Assembly: GCF_014171575.1 (NCBI RefSeq)
Contig: NZ_CP050453.1
Coordinates: 2,418,001 to 2,482,000 of the forward strand
DNA length: 64,000 nt
From: Microbacterium sp. Se63.02b
Lineage (GTDB): Bacteria; Actinomycetota; Actinomycetes; Actinomycetales; Microbacteriaceae
Reading direction: 5' to 3'
Shown here: one piece after another, positions 56,535-64,000 of the stretch
How the letters are laid out: the number at the start of each line of letters is the position of its first letter
Position numbering within the stretch: the stretch's first letter is position 1
Made by a program: the position numbers and the translations under genes
Notes under the pieces: generated by a model
What the model was told of the DNA's origin: nothing
Seen by the model: only the letters and a program-made list of their open reading frames with translations
The model's database searches: none

Positions 56535-56580
56535 CACACGAAGAGGGGCCGGAACAGTTGTTCCGGCCCCTCTTCGTGTG
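56535..56580. terminator. Bidirectional terminator between kinase and aroG
   Basis: Perfect 22-base arms (CACACGAAGAGGGGCCGGAA... and complement) around GT, between two convergent genes. It begins eight bases after the kinase stop and 13 before the aroG stop. Confidence 0.9.
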
Positions 56581-56592
56581 TCTCTGGGTGTC

Positions 56593-57933
56593 TCAGCGCT
56601 TCTCGAGCTCCTCGGCGACGAGGAAGGCGAGTTCGAGCGACTGCATGTGGTTCAGACGCGGGTCGCACAGACTCTCGTACCGGGTCGCGAGGGCGGCCTC
56701 GTCGATCTGCTCGGAGCCGCCGAGGCACTCGGTGACGTCGTCACCGGTGAGTTCGACGTGGATGCCGCCGGGGAACGTGCCAACGGCGCGGTGCGCCTCG
56801 AAGAATCCGCGCACCTCGTCGACGACGTCGTCGAACCGCCGTGTCTTGTAACCGGTCGGCGTGGTGATGCCGTTGCCGTGCATCGGGTCCGTGACCCACA
56901 GCGGCTGCGCACCTGAGTCGCGGACGGCCTCGAGCAGCGGCGGCAGGGCGTCGCGGATCTTGCCGGCTCCCATGCGGGTGATGAACGTGAGACGGCCGGG
57001 TTCGCGCTCCGGATCGAGCTTGTCGATGAGCTCGAGCGCCGTCTCCGGAGTGGTCGTCGGTCCGAGCTTGACGCCGATCGGGTTGCGGATCTTGGAGAAG
57101 TAGTCGACGTGCGCGCCGTCGAGCTCACGGGTGCGCTCCCCGATCCACAGGAAGTGCGCCGAAGTGTTGTACGGCGTGTCCGTGCGCGAATCGATACGCG
57201 TCATCGGACGCTCGTAGTCCATGAGCAGGCCCTCGTGGCCCGTGAAGAACTCGACGCGCTTGAGTTCGTCGAAGTCGGCTCCCGCGGCCTCCATGAACTT
57301 GATGGCGCGGTCGATCTCGGCCGCCATGCGCTCGTAGCGCTGGTTGGCCGGGTTCTGTGCGAAGCCCTTGTTCCAGGAGTGCACCTCGCGGAGGTCGGCG
57401 AACCCACCCTGCGTGAACGCGCGGATCAGGTTCAGCGTCGACGCGGCCGTGTGGTACCCCTGGAGCAGCCGGCCGGGGTCCGCTGTGCGGGACCCTTCGG
57501 TGAAGTCGTAGCCGTTGACGATGTCGCCTCGGTAGGCCGGCAGCGTCACCTCGCCGCGGGTCTCGGTGTCGCTCGAACGCGGCTTGGCGAACTGCCCGGC
57601 CATGCGTCCCATCTTGACGATCGGCATCGAGGCGCCGTACGTCAGCACCACGGCCATCTGCAGCACCGTCTTGATGCGGTTGCGGATCTGCTCGGCGGTC
57701 GCACCGGCGAACGTCTCGGCGCAGTCGCCACCCTGGAGGAGGAAGGCCTGGCCTGAGGCGGCGCGCGCGAGGCGGTCGCGGAGGTTGTCGACCTCACCGG
57801 CGAACACGAGCGGCGGCAGGGCCGCGATCTGACGGGAGACGTCGGCGACGCGGTCCGCGTCTGGCCACTGCGGCTGCTGCTTGATGGGAAGCGAGCGCCA
57901 TGCATCAAGGGCGTCGATGTGGTGCGGGAGCAT
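56593..57933 (-). CDS. aroG: 3-deoxy-7-phosphoheptulonate synthase, class II
   Basis: First step of aromatic amino-acid synthesis (PEP plus erythrose 4-phosphate). 446 residues, class II (plant/mycobacterial type). Motifs are FLLQGGDCAETF (metal Cys and PEP site), IVKMGRMAGQFAKPRS, LPAYRGDIVNG, FFTGHEGLLMDYE, RNPIGVKLGPT and DPMHGNG (metal His), with a further metal glutamate in GGIHVELTGDDVTEC. ATG 57933 has TAGGCT seven bases upstream. Same neighbour order as Rv2178c. Confidence 0.96.
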   Translation of the reverse strand: MLPHHIDALDAWRSLPIKQQPQWPDADRVADVSRQIAALPPLVFAGEVDNLRDRLARAASGQAFLLQGGDCAETFAGATAEQIRNRIKTVLQMAVVLTYGASMPIVKMGRMAGQFAKPRSSDTETRGEVTLPAYRGDIVNGYDFTEGSRTADPGRLLQGYHTAASTLNLIRAFTQGGFADLREVHSWNKGFAQNPANQRYERMAAEIDRAIKFMEAAGADFDELKRVEFFTGHEGLLMDYERPMTRIDSRTDTPYNTSAHFLWIGERTRELDGAHVDYFSKIRNPIGVKLGPTTTPETALELIDKLDPEREPGRLTFITRMGAGKIRDALPPLLEAVRDSGAQPLWVTDPMHGNGITTPTGYKTRRFDDVVDEVRGFFEAHRAVGTFPGGIHVELTGDDVTECLGGSEQIDEAALATRYESLCDPRLNHMQSLELAFLVAEELEKR

Positions 57934-57940
57934 GCGTTCC

Positions 57941-57946
57941 AGCCTA
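57941..57946 (-). promoter_or_regulatory. -10 box TAGGCT for leaderless aroG mRNA
   Basis: TANNNT hexamer seven bases before ATG 57933, with no other start signal. Confidence 0.5.
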
Positions 57947-57981
57947 GTGGTCGCGAGAACCGCGCAGACGCGCGTGCGAGG

Positions 57982-58671
57982 CTATGTGACGCGGGCGGGG
58001 AGGCGGTCTTTCACAGTGGAGGCGTAGACGTCCTCGTAGGTCTGCTCGCCGAGACGCTGCAGAGCGACCATGATCTCATCGGTGACCGATCGCAGGATGT
58101 AGCGGTCGTTCTCCATCCCCGCGTACCGGGAGAAGTCGAGCGGCTCTCCGATCACGATGCCGACGCGGACGATGCGGGGCAGTCGCTGACCGATCGGCAT
58201 CGCCGTGTCGGTGTCGACCATGATCACGGGGATGACCGGGACCTTCGCCTCGAGGGCCATCCGGGCGATGCCGGTGCGGCCGCGATAGAGCTTGCCGTCG
58301 GGGCTCCGGGTGCCCTCGGGGTAGATGCCCAGCAGGTCGCCGCCGCCGAGCACCTGGAGCCCGGTATTGAGAGAGGCTTCGGACGCCTTGCCGCCGGAGC
58401 GATCGATCGGGATCTGGCCCGTGGCCTTCATGAAGAACTTCGTCGCCCAGCCCTTGACACCTCGGCCGGTGAAGTAGTCGCTCTTCGCCAGGAACGACAT
58501 GGAACGGTCGATCACCAGCGGCAGGAAGATCGAGTCGGCGAACGACAGGTGATTGCTCGCGAGGATCGCCGCGCCACTCGCGGGCACGTTCTTGCGCCCC
58601 ACGATCCACGGGCGGAAGACCGCCTTGACCACGGGCCCGATCACCACGTACTTCATCAGCCAGTAGAACAT
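57982..58671 (-). CDS. 1-acyl-sn-glycerol-3-phosphate acyltransferase (PlsC family)
   Basis: 229 residues from ATG 58671. The acyltransferase motifs are in order: block I NHLSFADS (HxxxxD), block II around KGWATKFFMKATGQIPIDR, block III YPEGTRSPDG and block IV VPVIPVIMVDT. An N-terminal hydrophobic stretch (FYWLMKYVVIGPVV) associates it with the membrane. It would acylate lysophosphatidate or a related acceptor. The shorter start is preferred because TAGACT (58680-58685) lies eight bases before it. The match in position is Rv2182c. Confidence 0.9.
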   Translation of the reverse strand: MFYWLMKYVVIGPVVKAVFRPWIVGRKNVPASGAAILASNHLSFADSIFLPLVIDRSMSFLAKSDYFTGRGVKGWATKFFMKATGQIPIDRSGGKASEASLNTGLQVLGGGDLLGIYPEGTRSPDGKLYRGRTGIARMALEAKVPVIPVIMVDTDTAMPIGQRLPRIVRVGIVIGEPLDFSRYAGMENDRYILRSVTDEIMVALQRLGEQTYEDVYASTVKDRLPARVT

Positions 58672-58679
58672 CGAGGTGA

Positions 58680-58685
58680 AGTCTA
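58680..58685 (-). promoter_or_regulatory. -10 box TAGACT before the PlsC-family gene
   Basis: Strong hexamer on the minus strand, eight bases before ATG 58671, suggesting a leaderless or nearly leaderless mRNA. Confidence 0.45.
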
Positions 58686-58776
58686 GCGCCGCCGCCGTCG
58701 TGCGCCTCGGTGCATCCGTCGCCACTCGCATACGAGCGACCCAGTCTCACCCCCGGCGCGACCGGGTTCCATGCCC

Positions 58777-58782
58777 TAGACT
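58777..58782 (+). promoter_or_regulatory. -10 box TAGACT of the fadD promoter
   Basis: Good hexamer 42 bases before GTG 58824. Here a leader of about 35 bases with AAGGAG is present, so this gene is a leadered contrast to its neighbours. Confidence 0.5.
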
Positions 58783-58823
58783 CGAAATCGCACCCCCGCC
58801 CGACCGGTACCGAAGGAGCTGCC

Positions 58824-60656
58824 GTGGTCCAGTTTGAAGTCCCCGCGATCGTCCCCGCCGATCCCGACGCGAACGTCGCCGACCTTCTCGTCAAGCGCGT
58901 GGAAGCCACGCCGGATCGCGCGCTGTTCTCCGTGCCCGAAGGAGACGGCTGGCGCGACATCTCCGCCGCCGACTTCCAGACGGCCGTGATCGCGCTCGCG
59001 AAGGGCTTCGCCGCCGCAGGCATCCAGCCGGGAGAGAAGGTGGGCTTCCTCGCCCGCACGACCTACGAGTGGACGCTCGTCGACTTCGCCCTCTTCTACG
59101 CCGGCGCGGTGATGGTGCCGATCTACGAGACCAGCTCCCCGTCGCAGATCCAGTGGATCCTCGAAGACTCCGGGGCGATCGCGCTGATCGTGGAGTCTCC
59201 TGAGCACTTCGCCAGGGTCGACGAGGTGCGCGGAGACCTCCCCCTCATCCGCGAGGTGTGGCAATTGCACCTCGGCGCGATCGACACCCTCACCGCCCAG
59301 GGCGCGTCCGTGTCCGACGACGAGATCCAGCGGCGTCGCTCCCTCGCCGTCGGGTCCGACATCGCGACCCTCATCTACACCTCGGGCTCGACCGGCCGCC
59401 CGAAGGGCTGCGTACTGACCCACAGCAACTTCGTCGAGCTCTCCCGCAATTCCGCGAAGGCTCTCGACGCGGTCGTCCAGACGCCCGGCGCCTCCACGCT
59501 TCTCTTCATCACGACGGCGCACGTGTTCGCCCGGTTCATCTCCATCCTGGACATCCACGCCGGCGTGCGTACCGGGCACCAGCCGGACACCCGTCAGCTC
59601 CTGCCGGCACTCGGATCGTTCAAGCCGACCTTCCTGCTCGCGGTCCCCCGCGTGTTCGAGAAGGTCTACAACTCGGCGGAGCAGAAGGCCGAAGCAGGCG
59701 GTAAGGGCAAGATCTTCCGCGCCGCCGCAGACGTCGCCATCGAGCACTCCAAGCTCCTCGAGCAGGGCAAGAAGATCCCGTTCGGGACGAAGCTGAAGTT
59801 CGCCCTGTTCAACAAGCTCGTCTACAGCAAGCTCCGGGAGGCGATGGGCGGCAACGTCGTGTACGCCGTCTCGGGCTCCGCTCCCCTGGGCTCCCGTCTC
59901 GGTCACTTCTTCCACAGCCTCGGCGTGGTCATCCTCGAAGGCTACGGCCTCACCGAGACGACCGCGCCCGCCACCGTGAACCTGGCGGACAAGTCGAAGA
60001 TCGGCACGGTCGGCCCCGCGCTCCCCGGCGTCGGCGTCCGTCTCGCCGATGACGGCGAGATCGAGGTCCGCGGGATCAACGTGTTCAAGGAGTACTGGAA
60101 CAACCCCGAAGCCACAGCCGAAGCCTTCAGCGAGGGTGGCTGGTTCCACACCGGCGACATCGGAAGCTTCGACTCCGAGGGGTTCCTCACGATCACCGGC
60201 CGCAAGAAGGAGATCATCGTCACCGCCGGCGGCAAGAACGTCGCCCCGGCCGCGCTCGAGGACCCGATCCGCGCCAACCCGATCATCGGTCAGGTCGTCG
60301 TGGTCGGAGACCAGCGACCGTTCATCTCGGCCCTCGTCACGCTCGACCCGGAGATGCTGCCGACCTGGCTCGCGAACAACGGCCTCGACGCCAAGATGTC
60401 CCTCGTCGACGCCTCGAAGAACGCCGCGGTGCGCGCCGAGGTGCAGCGCGCGGTTGACACCGCGAATGCGCACGTCTCCCGTGCGGAGTCGATCCGCAAG
60501 TTCACGATCCTCGACTCCGAGTGGACCGAGGCCTCGGGGCACCTGACGCCGAAGCTGTCGATCAAGCGCAACATCATCATGAACGACTTCGCCGACGAGA
60601 TCGCCGCGATCTACGACGAGCCCGTCGCCACGACGAACGTCGCCATCGGCGGCTGA
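58824..60656 (+). CDS. Long-chain fatty-acid--CoA ligase (FadD15-like)
   Basis: 610 residues. Adenylate-forming acyl-CoA synthetase: P-loop YTSGSTGRPKG from Tyr185, VSGSAPLG, EGYGLTETT, GWFHTGDIG and GRKKEIIVTAGGKNV. The last catalytic lysine lies near LTPKLSIKRN at the C-terminus. It activates fatty acids for lipid synthesis or degradation. GTG 58824 is supported by AAGGAG six bases upstream. The order plsC-like then fadD mirrors Rv2182c to Rv2187 (fadD15). Confidence 0.93.
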   Translation: MVQFEVPAIVPADPDANVADLLVKRVEATPDRALFSVPEGDGWRDISAADFQTAVIALAKGFAAAGIQPGEKVGFLARTTYEWTLVDFALFYAGAVMVPIYETSSPSQIQWILEDSGAIALIVESPEHFARVDEVRGDLPLIREVWQLHLGAIDTLTAQGASVSDDEIQRRRSLAVGSDIATLIYTSGSTGRPKGCVLTHSNFVELSRNSAKALDAVVQTPGASTLLFITTAHVFARFISILDIHAGVRTGHQPDTRQLLPALGSFKPTFLLAVPRVFEKVYNSAEQKAEAGGKGKIFRAAADVAIEHSKLLEQGKKIPFGTKLKFALFNKLVYSKLREAMGGNVVYAVSGSAPLGSRLGHFFHSLGVVILEGYGLTETTAPATVNLADKSKIGTVGPALPGVGVRLADDGEIEVRGINVFKEYWNNPEATAEAFSEGGWFHTGDIGSFDSEGFLTITGRKKEIIVTAGGKNVAPAALEDPIRANPIIGQVVVVGDQRPFISALVTLDPEMLPTWLANNGLDAKMSLVDASKNAAVRAEVQRAVDTANAHVSRAESIRKFTILDSEWTEASGHLTPKLSIKRNIIMNDFADEIAAIYDEPVATTNVAIGG

Positions 60657-60669
60657 CCACTCCGAGCAT

Positions 60670-60703
60670 GAGGAAGGGCCCCGCGCGAGCGGGGCCCTTC
60701 CTC
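60670..60703. terminator. Bidirectional terminator between fadD and def
   Basis: 15-base arms (GAGGAAGGGCCCCGC and complement) around GCGA, between two convergent genes. Confidence 0.9.
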
Positions 60704-60726
60704 CTGCGTCCTTCGTGCGCGGGCGT

Positions 60727-61218
60727 TCAGAACCAGGAGCTCTCCCGCACCTCGCGCATGGCGACCTTGCGGGTCTCCGGATCGAGCCGGGCCAGGAACA
60801 GCGTGCCGTCGAGGTGATCGGTCTCGTGCTGCAGAGCCTGAGCGAGCAGGCCCTCGCCTTCGAGCACCACGGCGTTGCCGTCGAGGTCGATGCCCTCGAC
60901 TCGGGCCCAGGGGTGACGTTGCGCGTCATGCCAGAGCCCTGGAACGGACAGACACCCCTCGCCCGTCGGCTCTGGTTCTCCGCGCACCTCGGTCAGCACC
61001 GGGTTGAGCACGTAGCCGATGTCTCCGTCGATGTTGTAGCTGAACGCACGCAGCGCGACACCGATCTGCGGAGCCGCCACCCCGGCTCGACCCGGCAGCT
61101 CGACGGTGTCGACGAGGTCTGCCACCAGCGCACGCACGCCCTCGTCGATCTCTTCGATCGGCGCACACACCGTGCGCAGAACCGGGTCGCCGAAGATGCG
61201 GATCTCACGCACCGCCAT
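60727..61218 (-). CDS. def: Peptide deformylase
   Basis: 163 residues. Removes the formyl group from nascent proteins. All three deformylase motifs are intact: GVAAPQIG (46-53), EGCLSVPG with metal Cys89, and QHETDHLDG with His131, Glu132 and His135. ATG 61218 overlaps the stop of the ParA-like gene (TGATG), so the two are co-translated. No fmt gene is beside it. Confidence 0.96.
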   Translation of the reverse strand: MAVREIRIFGDPVLRTVCAPIEEIDEGVRALVADLVDTVELPGRAGVAAPQIGVALRAFSYNIDGDIGYVLNPVLTEVRGEPEPTGEGCLSVPGLWHDAQRHPWARVEGIDLDGNAVVLEGEGLLAQALQHETDHLDGTLFLARLDPETRKVAMREVRESSWF

Positions 61219-62950
61219 CAGGCGGCCTTGGCCCGCAGGCCTTCGACCAGCAGCGCAGCGAGCTCACGCGCCGCGATACGGGTCTCGGGCAGCAGACTCG
61301 CGAACACGATCGTCCCACCGCCCGCGATCTGCGGATCGTAGGGAACACGGACGACGCTGCGCGCACGAGTGGCGAAGTGCGCCTGCAACTCGTTCAGACG
61401 CACGAGCGGCGCCCCGGAGTCGACTGGTTCAGCACGACGATGGCCTCGCGCGCCTGCTCCGCATACCCGTTGGTCTCGAGCCACGTGAGCGTCTCGGATG
61501 CCAGCCGCGCCTCGTCGACGCTGAGGCCGGAGACGATGACGATCTGGTCTGCGAGATCGAGGGTGGCCGACATCACGGAATGCACGATGCCGGTGCCGGT
61601 GTCGGTCAGGACGAGCGAGTAGTAGTGCGCGGCGACGCCGGCGACGTCACGGTAGTCGCTGTCGCTGAAGGCTTCGGCGATGCGCGGGTCCGCGTCAGAG
61701 GCGAGCACATCGAGACGGGTCGCATCCCGCGCGACGATCGCGGAGATGTCGTGGTATCCCTTGACATCGTCGTGGATGCGCACGAGGTCGCGCACCGACT
61801 TGCTGTGGTGCGGGCGGACGATGCGCTCGGCGAGCGTGCCTCGATCGGGATTGGCGTCGACGGCGATCACTCGATCCTCACGCGCGTCGGCGAGCGCCAT
61901 GCCGAGCAGAGCGGTGATCGTCGTCTTGCCGACGCCGCCCTTGCGGGACAGCACAGGGACGAAACGCGCCCCGCCGGCGAGTGGGGCGGCGATCCTCGCC
62001 GAGAGCGCCTTGCGCTCGCGCGCGCGCCGACCGTCTCCGATGTTGATCCGTCGACCGGACACCGCGTACAGGAAGTGGCTCCACGTACCCTCCGGTTCGG
62101 GCTTGGCGAGCCGATTCGGGGCGAGCAGACGATCGGCGGTGAGCAGATCGGCCGATTCCCTCGAGGACTCCCCGAGATCATCCAGGCGCTTGGAGGTGAG
62201 CGTCACGTCCGTACGCGCCGCGACGCGAGCGGAGGGGGACACGGCGGACGTCGTCTTGTCGGGAGTGGACACGGGCCGGTTCTCCTTCTCGAGGGGTGCG
62301 CGCGTGCGCGCGCGCGGCGGGCGTCGACTCGACATCGGCGTTCGCCCTGGCGAGGAAGCGTGCAGCAGCCTCCGCTTCTTCGGACTTCTCGATGTCGTCG
62401 CCGACAGTGGGCGGTTCCGGGTCGTCGACCACCTCGGCATCGACGACCTTCTCCGACGACGCGCCTACGATCGGCGTCTCGACGGATGCCGGCTCCTCGA
62501 TCACCGTCGCATCGACGATCGTCTCGTCTGTCTCGGATTCGTCGCTCACGGATTCGTCGAGAGCGACATCATCGAGTGCGACATCGTCGATGACGGTCGC
62601 GTCGGGGTTCTCTCCCGCTGAGGACGGTGTCGTCTCCGGCTCCTCGACTGCGTGGGCCTCTCCCTCGACCGACTTCTGCCGGATCGGCGCGGCCGATGAG
62701 AGGACCGTCGCCGACGGCGCGGACTTCTTCGTCGGTTCGACGACGCCCGGGGGTCGATGACGAGATCGCCGACGACCTCGCCCTCGACGACGCCGTCGTC
62801 GGCGAGGTCATCGTCGTCGTCCATCGGCAGCGTCACGCTGACCTGGGCGGTCCCGCCGAGGATGCCTATTCCTGCCGTGTCGAGAGACGCGGCTTCGTCG
62901 AGCACCCCCAGCGGGTTGTCGTCGGGGTCGATGGTGTTCTTCGGTGTCAC
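61218..62950 (-). CDS. ParA/MinD-type ATPase with long disordered N-terminus (three frame breaks)
   Basis: About 578 residues when repaired. The first roughly 220 residues are acidic and low-complexity ([20 protein letters not shown], repeated DE/EE/VV stretches) and probably disordered. The C-terminal half is a deviant-Walker ATPase: [16 protein letters not shown], later [24 protein letters not shown] and [14 protein letters not shown]. Bases are missing at 62749-62753 and 61412-61415, and a CG-repeat slip lies at about 62296-62315. GGAG precedes GTG 62950. It resembles MinD/CpaE-like partition ATPases, but no parB-like partner is nearby, so the cargo is unknown. It shares an operon with def. 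Confidence 0.8.
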
Positions 62951-63016
62951 GATGTCGCTCCAAGCCTGTGCGAGCCTCGGGTGCGCACGTCGTGCGCAGG
63001 CCTCGCCCGCACAAGG

Positions 63017-64000
63017 TTAGTGCGCGGGACGGATCACGACCAAAAGATCTCCGGCATCCACCTGCTGGGTCTCGGCGATCGCATGACGTTCGACGACACC
63101 GTCGACGGGAGCCGTGATGGCGGCCTCCATCTTCATCGCCTCGATGGAGGCGACGGGTTCGCCTGCGCGGACAGCCGCTCCCACCTCGGCCTTGAGCGTG
63201 ACCACGCCGGAGAACGGAGCCGCCACCTGACCGGGGACCGATGTGTCCGCCTTCTCGGCCTCGTGCGCATCGACGACGACCGACCTGTCCCGCACGAAGA
63301 CGGGCCGCAGCTGCCCGTTGAGCGTGGTCATCACGGTGCGCATGCCCTTGTCGTCGGCATCGCCGATCGCCTCGAGTCCGACGTAGAGCTGAACGCCGCG
63401 ATCGATCTCGATCAGGTGCTCCTGGCCTGCGACCAGACCGTAGAGGTAGTCGTTGGTGTCGAGCACGGAGAGGTCGCCGAACAGCTCACGCCGCTCCGCG
63501 AATTCGGCGCTCGGGCCCGGGAACAGGAGCGTGTTGAGCCGCGTCCGTCGTTCGGCGCTGGTGCCGGCGAGTGCCGCCTCGTCCTCGGCGGTGATCTCGG
63601 TGAGACCCACCCGGACGGAGCGCCCAGCGAGCACCTTGCTCCGGAAGGGCTCTGGCCACCCGCCCGGAAGGTCTCCGAGCTCACCCGCCATGAACCCGAC
63701 GACCGAGTCCGGAACATCGTACTTCTCCGGGTTCGCCTCGAAGTCGGCCGGATCGGCCCGCACCGCCGCGAGGTGGAGAGCGAGGTCGCCGACGACCTTC
63801 GACGATGGCGTGACCTTCGGCACGCGCCCGAGGATCCGGTCGGCGGCTGCGTACATGTCTTCGATGAGCTCGAAGTCGTCCGCGAGTCCGAGCGCCTTCG
63901 CCTGCTGCCGCAGGTTCGACAGCTGACCGCCGGGGATCTCGTGGTGGTAGACGCGCCCTGTGGGTCCCGGAAGCCCGGACTCGAAGGGGGCGTACTGCCG
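63017..64000 (-). CDS. pyc: Pyruvate carboxylase, C-terminal part (cut by window edge)
   Basis: The last 327 residues of a biotin-dependent carboxylase, open to the window edge. The segment begins in the carboxyltransferase domain (GRVYHHEIPGGQLSNLRQQA), passes through the PYC_OADA region (VPDSVVGFMAGELGDLPGGW) and ends in the biotin carrier domain with SIEAMKMEAA, whose lysine carries biotin. Fusion of these domains indicates the single-chain pyruvate carboxylase, which replenishes oxaloacetate. The frame is intact throughout. Confidence 0.94.
   Translation of the reverse strand, partial: RQYAPFESGLPGPTGRVYHHEIPGGQLSNLRQQAKALGLADDFELIEDMYAAADRILGRVPKVTPSSKVVGDLALHLAAVRADPADFEANPEKYDVPDSVVGFMAGELGDLPGGWPEPFRSKVLAGRSVRVGLTEITAEDEAALAGTSAERRTRLNTLLFPGPSAEFAERRELFGDLSVLDTNDYLYGLVAGQEHLIEIDRGVQLYVGLEAIGDADDKGMRTVMTTLNGQLRPVFVRDRSVVVDAHEAEKADTSVPGQVAAPFSGVVTLKAEVGAAVRAGEPVASIEAMKMEAAITAPVDGVVERHAIAETQQVDAGDLLVVIRPAH

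Noticed and set aside
62281..62340. CG-alternating tract as a Z-DNA or recombination site
   Set aside because: It lies inside the coding region of the ParA-like protein and coincides with a frame break, so a sequencing slip in a dinucleotide repeat is the simpler reading.

Overview
The window is a high-GC actinobacterial chromosome segment, most likely from the family Microbacteriaceae and probably Microbacterium. The evidence is dense gene packing with many GTG and TTG starts, the actinobacterial bc1-aa3 respiratory set (ctaE-qcrCAB and ctaCDF), Wag31/DivIVA, SepF and YlmE-type partners beside ftsZ, no ftsA, and gene orders that match the Mycobacterium tuberculosis Rv2145c-Rv2200c neighbourhood (trpD next to ctaE; a polyprenyl synthase, an Rv2175c-like protein and a PknL-like kinase next to aroG, a PlsC-type protein and FadD15). 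The family call is inference from gene content, because no rRNA gene is present. I saw no insertion sequence, prophage, CRISPR array, tRNA or rRNA. No gene-free stretch exceeds 300 bases.

Layout. 1-5158 (minus): a five-gene, end-overlapping operon with a sulfonate/nitrate/taurine-type ABC importer (ATPase, binding lipoprotein, permease), an acetyl-CoA synthetase and the start of an O-acetylhomoserine sulfhydrylase. 5303-6757: rpsA. 6993-8299: a small accessory pair (lipoprotein plus secreted PKD-like protein). 8379-11395: 5'-3' exonuclease, PHP protein and trpD. 11588-20648: the respiratory region, ctaE-qcrCAB on plus and ctaC-ctaD-ctaF on minus, with RidA, GNAT and rhodanese genes between them. 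20757-27231: erpA, an M20 peptidase, a DUF3043 protein, pyrD, nrdR, hisD and an unknown membrane protein. 27304-34822: dnaE, an ECF sigma factor with its membrane partner, a GNAT protein, an RluD-type synthase and lspA. 34832-50994 (minus): divIVA, yggT, sepF, yggS, ftsZ, ftsQ, murC, murG, ftsW, murD, mraY, murF, ftsI, ftsL, rsmH and mraZ, that is, the division and cell-wall cluster, with murE missing from its usual place. 51247-64000: DUF3040, polyprenyl synthase, Rv2175c-like protein, LysM/lytic protein, PASTA kinase, aroG, plsC-like gene, fadD, def, a ParA/MinD-type ATPase and the end of pyruvate carboxylase.

Two features run through the whole window. First, at least 24 short indels, mostly in G or C runs, break 13 genes, including the essential murC, murG and murF. 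Every one is repaired by a 1-2 base change that restores a full-length family protein, so I treat them as consensus errors, not pseudogenes. Half of them lie between 22.4 and 26.4 kb. Second, many genes have a TANNNT-like -10 hexamer exactly 6-7 bases before the start codon, pointing to leaderless mRNAs; this decided several start choices.

The window is mainly conserved housekeeping DNA. I found no convincing new defence or mobile system. The most interesting leads are regulatory (a paired MraZ-site array, palindromes before the sulfur operon and ctaE, stop codons doubling as -10 boxes), the missing murE, the PASTA-bearing PknL-like kinase locus, and the acetyl-CoA synthetase embedded in a sulfur operon.
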